Of a stretch of DNA of 64,000 nt, positions 60,784 through 64,000 are shown in pieces. The notes below the pieces were generated by a model, which made no database searches, was not told where the DNA came from, and saw nothing but the letters and a program-made list of their open reading frames with translations. The stretch is from assembly GCF_008107635.1 (NCBI RefSeq), contig NZ_SDGZ01000015.1, forward strand, positions 62,001 to 126,000. The letters run 5' to 3'. Made by a program: the position numbers and the translations under genes. How positions within the stretch are numbered: the stretch's first letter is position 1; every line of letters starts with the position of its first letter. Source of the stretch: Weissella muntiaci. Lineage in GTDB: Bacteria; Bacillota; Bacilli; Lactobacillales; Lactobacillaceae.

Positions 60784-61809
60784 TCACTCAAAAAGTTCAT
60801 TTACTAAATGGTCACCGGCGGCTTTCCCCAGCCGGTTGTTATATGCAGCATTTTCAGCAATATCGGGCAAGGTTGTTACCAGAATTGTATTTACCTCAGG
60901 CCAATCATCAAAGCGTCGTAAACCCGCAAAGAGTTTGGCGGCGGCTGACTCATCATCAGCTCCTAATGACCAAACAAAATCCATCCCACTCAATTGATGC
61001 GCAATGATCTGATCATTAGTCAACATTAGACCAACTGGTTCTAGTTGTCCCTGGGCCCAAACAATTGCTTTTGTCCAGTCAGCATCGTTGACCATATAGA
61101 CATCTTTATCAGGTGCATAATGCCGATATTTCATACCGGGTGCCTTCGGTGCTTCATTTGCATCAACATGTTTCAAAGCCGAATCAACCGGCACACCCAG
61201 TACCATTTCAATCTGTGCCGGTGTAATCTTACCTGGTCGTAGGATCGCAGGCTGATCAGTTGATAAATCAATTACCGTTGACTCTACTCCGATCTTTGTC
61301 GAACCATCATCAAGAACTCCTGCGATCTTACCATGTAAATCATGATACACATGCTGAGCTGTCGTTGGGCTCGGCTTTCCAGAAGTATTCGCTGATGGAC
61401 CAACCAAAGGACTATCAGTTAAACGAATTAGCTCACGCGTCAAATCACTGTCTGGCATCCGAACTGCAACTGTGTCTAGTCCACCTGTAACGGTTGTCGA
61501 TACCGTGTCCGCCTTCACCGGCAAGATCATCGTTAGTGGTCCTGGCCAAAAGGCCGTCATTAACTTGTCTGCCCAATCATTACGCTCTGCAAAACGAGCC
61601 ACCTGGTCCACATCTGCCACGTGGACAATTAAAGGATTATCAGAAGGACGCCCCTTAGCTGCATAGACCTTGCTAACTGCACCTTCATTAAAAGCATCCG
61701 CTCCCAAACCGTAGACCGTTTCGGTTGGAAAAGCAACCAACGCTCCACGCTTGATCGCTTTAACTGCCTGATCAAGCTCATCTTTTTTCCATATCTTAGT
61801 TTGAACCAT
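60784..61809 (-). CDS. L-threonylcarbamoyladenylate synthase, Sua5 type
   Basis: The enzyme makes threonylcarbamoyl-AMP for t6A modification of ANN-decoding tRNAs. The 341-residue protein has the YrdC domain ([43 protein letters not shown]) to about residue 200 and, after the linker [11 protein letters not shown], a C-terminal Sua5 domain. It is thus the long Sua5 form rather than TsaC. GGAGGTAATC precedes the ATG. It begins two bases after prmC. Confidence 0.94.
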   Translation of the reverse strand: MVQTKIWKKDELDQAVKAIKRGALVAFPTETVYGLGADAFNEGAVSKVYAAKGRPSDNPLIVHVADVDQVARFAERNDWADKLMTAFWPGPLTMILPVKADTVSTTVTGGLDTVAVRMPDSDLTRELIRLTDSPLVGPSANTSGKPSPTTAQHVYHDLHGKIAGVLDDGSTKIGVESTVIDLSTDQPAILRPGKITPAQIEMVLGVPVDSALKHVDANEAPKAPGMKYRHYAPDKDVYMVNDADWTKAIVWAQGQLEPVGLMLTNDQIIAHQLSGMDFVWSLGADDESAAAKLFAGLRRFDDWPEVNTILVTTLPDIAENAAYNNRLGKAAGDHLVNELFE

Positions 61810-61811
61810 GA

Positions 61812-62669
61812 TTACCTCCGTGAAACCTTTATCATTCGATCATGACCACTCATGTCCTGTCGTAATTCGACCGTTACATCAGGCAAGTCAGCAAAAAGTT
61901 TCTGGAGTTGTTGTCCCTGTCGGTAACCAATTTCAAAATAAGCATTGCCTTTTGGGGACAGATGCTCTAACAGGCTTTGCGCCATCTTCTTATACAATAC
62001 TAAACCATCATCATCGGCAAAAAGCGCCAAATCTGGTTCATACAATAGAACTGATTCATCCATCTCATCACGCTCATCCTCACTGATGTAAGGTGGATTC
62101 GATACGATCAAATCAAATTGTCCTTCAATTTTTTCAAACAGGTCGGACTGAATTACTTTTACTTGTGGTGCATATTTAGCAATATTTTCTGTCGCTAGAT
62201 CGAGGGCATCCGCTGAAATATCACTCGCCACAATCTGCCAGTTTGTTCGTTCTGCCGCCAAGGACACCGCAATTGCGCCCGAGCCGGTCCCAATATCCAA
62301 AACCGTCAAGGCTTCTGTCATGGAATGATCTTTTAGAATCCAATCTACTAGTTCCTCGGTTTCTTGACGCGGTATTAAAACACGCCGATCAACCTGAAAC
62401 TCACGCCCGTAGAAAGCGGCGTGTCCCAAGGCATACTGAACCGGTAAGCCACCCTTAATTGCTCGTACGGCTACCATAAAACGTAAGCGCTTCTCGTCCT
62501 CTAAAATCGTATATCGATTATTATCAAGCTGGCTATAGTCCCAATCCATCATTCCCGTAAGCAAATAATCAATTTGGGCGCTTCGCTCCTCTTTTTCATG
62601 AATATAAGGTTCAAGTTGCCAATCTCCCCAATCACGAACCGCTTGAATTGTCCATTGCTCATCCATCAT
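61812..62669 (-). CDS. prmC: Peptide chain release factor N5-glutamine methyltransferase
   Basis: PrmC methylates the glutamine of the GGQ motif in release factors, including the product of the preceding gene. The 285-residue protein has an N-terminal helical domain (residues 1-85) and a Rossmann methyltransferase domain with DIGTGSGAIAVSLA near residue 123 and the catalytic NPPYISEDE near 190. Two adjacent ATGs (62669 and 62666) are possible; AGGCAG is better spaced for the second. It is four bases downstream of prfA. Confidence 0.95.
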   Translation of the reverse strand: MMDEQWTIQAVRDWGDWQLEPYIHEKEERSAQIDYLLTGMMDWDYSQLDNNRYTILEDEKRLRFMVAVRAIKGGLPVQYALGHAAFYGREFQVDRRVLIPRQETEELVDWILKDHSMTEALTVLDIGTGSGAIAVSLAAERTNWQIVASDISADALDLATENIAKYAPQVKVIQSDLFEKIEGQFDLIVSNPPYISEDERDEMDESVLLYEPDLALFADDDGLVLYKKMAQSLLEHLSPKGNAYFEIGYRQGQQLQKLFADLPDVTVELRQDMSGHDRMIKVSRR

Positions 62670-62673
62670 CTGC

Positions 62674-63759
62674 CTAAACCTGCTTCAATTCTTCAAGTTT
62701 GGCTGTTTGATCAGCAATCACTAAGGCATCAATCACATCACCCAATTCGCCATTCATAATCCGATCTAGCTTGTTCAGTGACAACCCAATTCGGTGATCT
62801 GTTACTCGATTTTGTGGATAATTATATGTCCGAATTCGCTCAGAACGATCACCAGTACCAACCGCCGTCTTACGTTGTTGCGCATACTCAGCTTCATTTT
62901 GAGAAGCATAATAGTCGTAGACACGGGCCTTCATAATCTCCATTGCTTTAACACGGTTTTGTTGTTGTGAACGTTGATCTTGCATCGCAACCACAATTCC
63001 CGTTGGCAAATGAGTCATTCGTACGGCTGAAGAAGTCTTATTAACGTGCTGTCCACCTGCACCAGATGCGCGATAAACGTCGACTCGCAAATCCTTATCC
63101 TCGATATCAATGTCAACATCCTCATACTCTGGCATAACACCAACTGTAGCGGTTGAGGTGTGTACACGTCCAGCCGACTCCGTCTCGGGAACCCGCTGAA
63201 CACGATGTGCACCATTTTCAAACTTCAGCTTTGAATAGACTGAATTTCCAGTAATCATCAAGACAATTTCTTTATAACCACCAATTTCAGTTTTATTCTC
63301 GTCAATAATCTCAACATTCCAGCCTTGCTTTTCAGCATAACGTTGATACATGTCATATAAATCAGCTGCAAATAAAGCCCCTTCATCACCACCGGCAGCA
63401 CCGTGAATTTCCATGATAATATTCTTATCATCATTTGGATCCTTTGGTAGCAAGAGGATCTTTAGGTCTGCCTCAATGGCTTCCTTTTCGCTCTTGAGCT
63501 CTTTTAATTCTTCCTTGGCTAATTCTTCAAGTTCATCATCGCCCAAGCCCTCATTGAGCATCTCTTCATTGTCGGCGATTCCATTAACTACATCACGATA
63601 GTGCTTGAAAACATCAACGGTCTCACGTAATGAGCCCTCTTCTTTTGACAAGGCCATGAAACGTTGTGTATCAGCAATTACTTCTGGGTCAGAGATTAAC
63701 TCTGAAATTTCATCATATCGATCAACAACTGCCTGGACTTTTTCAAAAATTTCATCCAT
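62674..63759 (-). CDS. prfA: Peptide chain release factor 1
   Basis: RF1 ends translation at UAA and UAG. The 361-residue protein has the codon-reading RVPETES (PxT-type) motif near residue 190 and the peptidyl-tRNA hydrolysing GGQ in [16 protein letters not shown] near 233. N-terminal coiled coil and C-terminal domains are of normal length. GAGGA precedes the ATG at nine bases. It lies in the group tdk-prfA-prmC-sua5-glyA. Confidence 0.97.
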   Translation of the reverse strand: MDEIFEKVQAVVDRYDEISELISDPEVIADTQRFMALSKEEGSLRETVDVFKHYRDVVNGIADNEEMLNEGLGDDELEELAKEELKELKSEKEAIEADLKILLLPKDPNDDKNIIMEIHGAAGGDEGALFAADLYDMYQRYAEKQGWNVEIIDENKTEIGGYKEIVLMITGNSVYSKLKFENGAHRVQRVPETESAGRVHTSTATVGVMPEYEDVDIDIEDKDLRVDVYRASGAGGQHVNKTSSAVRMTHLPTGIVVAMQDQRSQQQNRVKAMEIMKARVYDYYASQNEAEYAQQRKTAVGTGDRSERIRTYNYPQNRVTDHRIGLSLNKLDRIMNGELGDVIDALVIADQTAKLEELKQV

Positions 63760-63791
63760 TGAATTTGTTCCTCATATTTTCTTGATTATTT

Positions 63792-64000
63792 CTACTTACC
63801 TGAGCGACGAGCTAAAGCTTCTAAGTCAGGGTGATTATAATGCATCCGGCAAACGGGCATATAAGCCTCATCGCCACCGATTTGAATCTGCTCACCTTCA
63901 TAAACCGGCTTTCCATCAACAAAGCGCAAATTCATCACTGCCTTGCGATCGCAAAATGAGCATAACGTTTTCATTTCCTCGATTTTATCAGCATAAATCA
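63792..64000 (-). CDS. tdk: Thymidine kinase, C-terminal part (starts outside the window)
   Basis: Thymidine kinase phosphorylates thymidine for dTMP salvage. About 69 C-terminal codons are present. They include the structural zinc site (CSFCDRKA and a later C in MPVCRMHY) and the lasso-region [17 protein letters not shown] typical of type II (TK1-like) enzymes. The reading continues open to the window edge ([13 protein letters not shown]), so the ATG at 63974 is internal. It is the upstream neighbour of prfA, 32 bases away. Confidence 0.92.
   Translation of the reverse strand, partial: IYADKIEEMKTLCSFCDRKAVMNLRFVDGKPVYEGEQIQIGGDEAYMPVCRMHYNHPDLEALARRSGK

Overview
The window comes from a low-GC Gram-positive bacterium of the order Lactobacillales, most likely family Lactobacillaceae and perhaps the Leuconostoc/Weissella side of it. 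The evidence is the ctsR-clpC-rpoB-rpoC order without mcsA/mcsB, WxL/DUF916 surface-protein genes, a KxYKxGKxW-type signal peptide with an LPATG anchor, an rpoB leader resembling the Lacto-rpoB RNA, and AGGAGG-type ribosome binding sites throughout. The genus is an inference. Every gene I can support is on the minus strand, so transcription runs from high to low coordinates. I see no insertion sequence, prophage, integrase or CRISPR array.

Layout from low to high coordinates. 1-2219: polyphosphate genes ppk (partial) and ppx. 2354-9976: rpoC and rpoB with a structured leader. 10006-13089: clpC and ctsR with a CtsR operator. 13136-13524: three tRNAs (Leu, Thr, Arg) with promoter and terminator. 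13592-17236: cardiolipin synthase, serS and a deoxynucleoside kinase. 17524-38060: an accessory surface-glycoprotein locus with two GtfA/GtfB-type glycosyltransferases, a 1153-residue cytoplasmic coiled-coil protein, a giant Ala/Ser-rich LPATG adhesin of about 4055 residues and a class A sortase. 38101-45993: a WxL cell-surface cluster consisting of a DUF916/DUF3324 protein, a small WxL protein, and a very large WxL protein broken by a frameshift. 46171-52885: the F1Fo ATP synthase operon with two atpE genes. 53164-56000: uraA behind a probable PyrR-type attenuator, a NAD(P)-binding protein and upp. 56124-59370: a small tail-anchored protein and the deoC-deoB-deoD nucleoside-salvage operon with a CcpA-like cre site. 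59394-64000: tdk (partial), prfA, prmC, a Sua5-type threonylcarbamoyl-AMP synthase and glyA.

How the parts may work together. The most interesting block is 17.5-46 kb. The giant adhesin carries the signal-peptide type used by serine-rich glycoproteins. Its neighbours are two cytoplasmic glycosyltransferases able to glycosylate serines before export, a large coiled-coil protein in one operon with them, and a sortase that could anchor it. No secA2, secY2 or asp gene is visible, so the export route is open. The coiled-coil protein is an unrecognised component that could serve as chaperone or scaffold. The adhesin ends in about twelve 120-residue helical modules, eight of which form four nearly identical 729-bp tandem units. 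The housekeeping genes also hold surprises: two unequal ATP-synthase c subunits, a beta-prime zinc site lacking its last cysteine, and Asn at the rifampicin-pocket position 526 (E. coli numbering).
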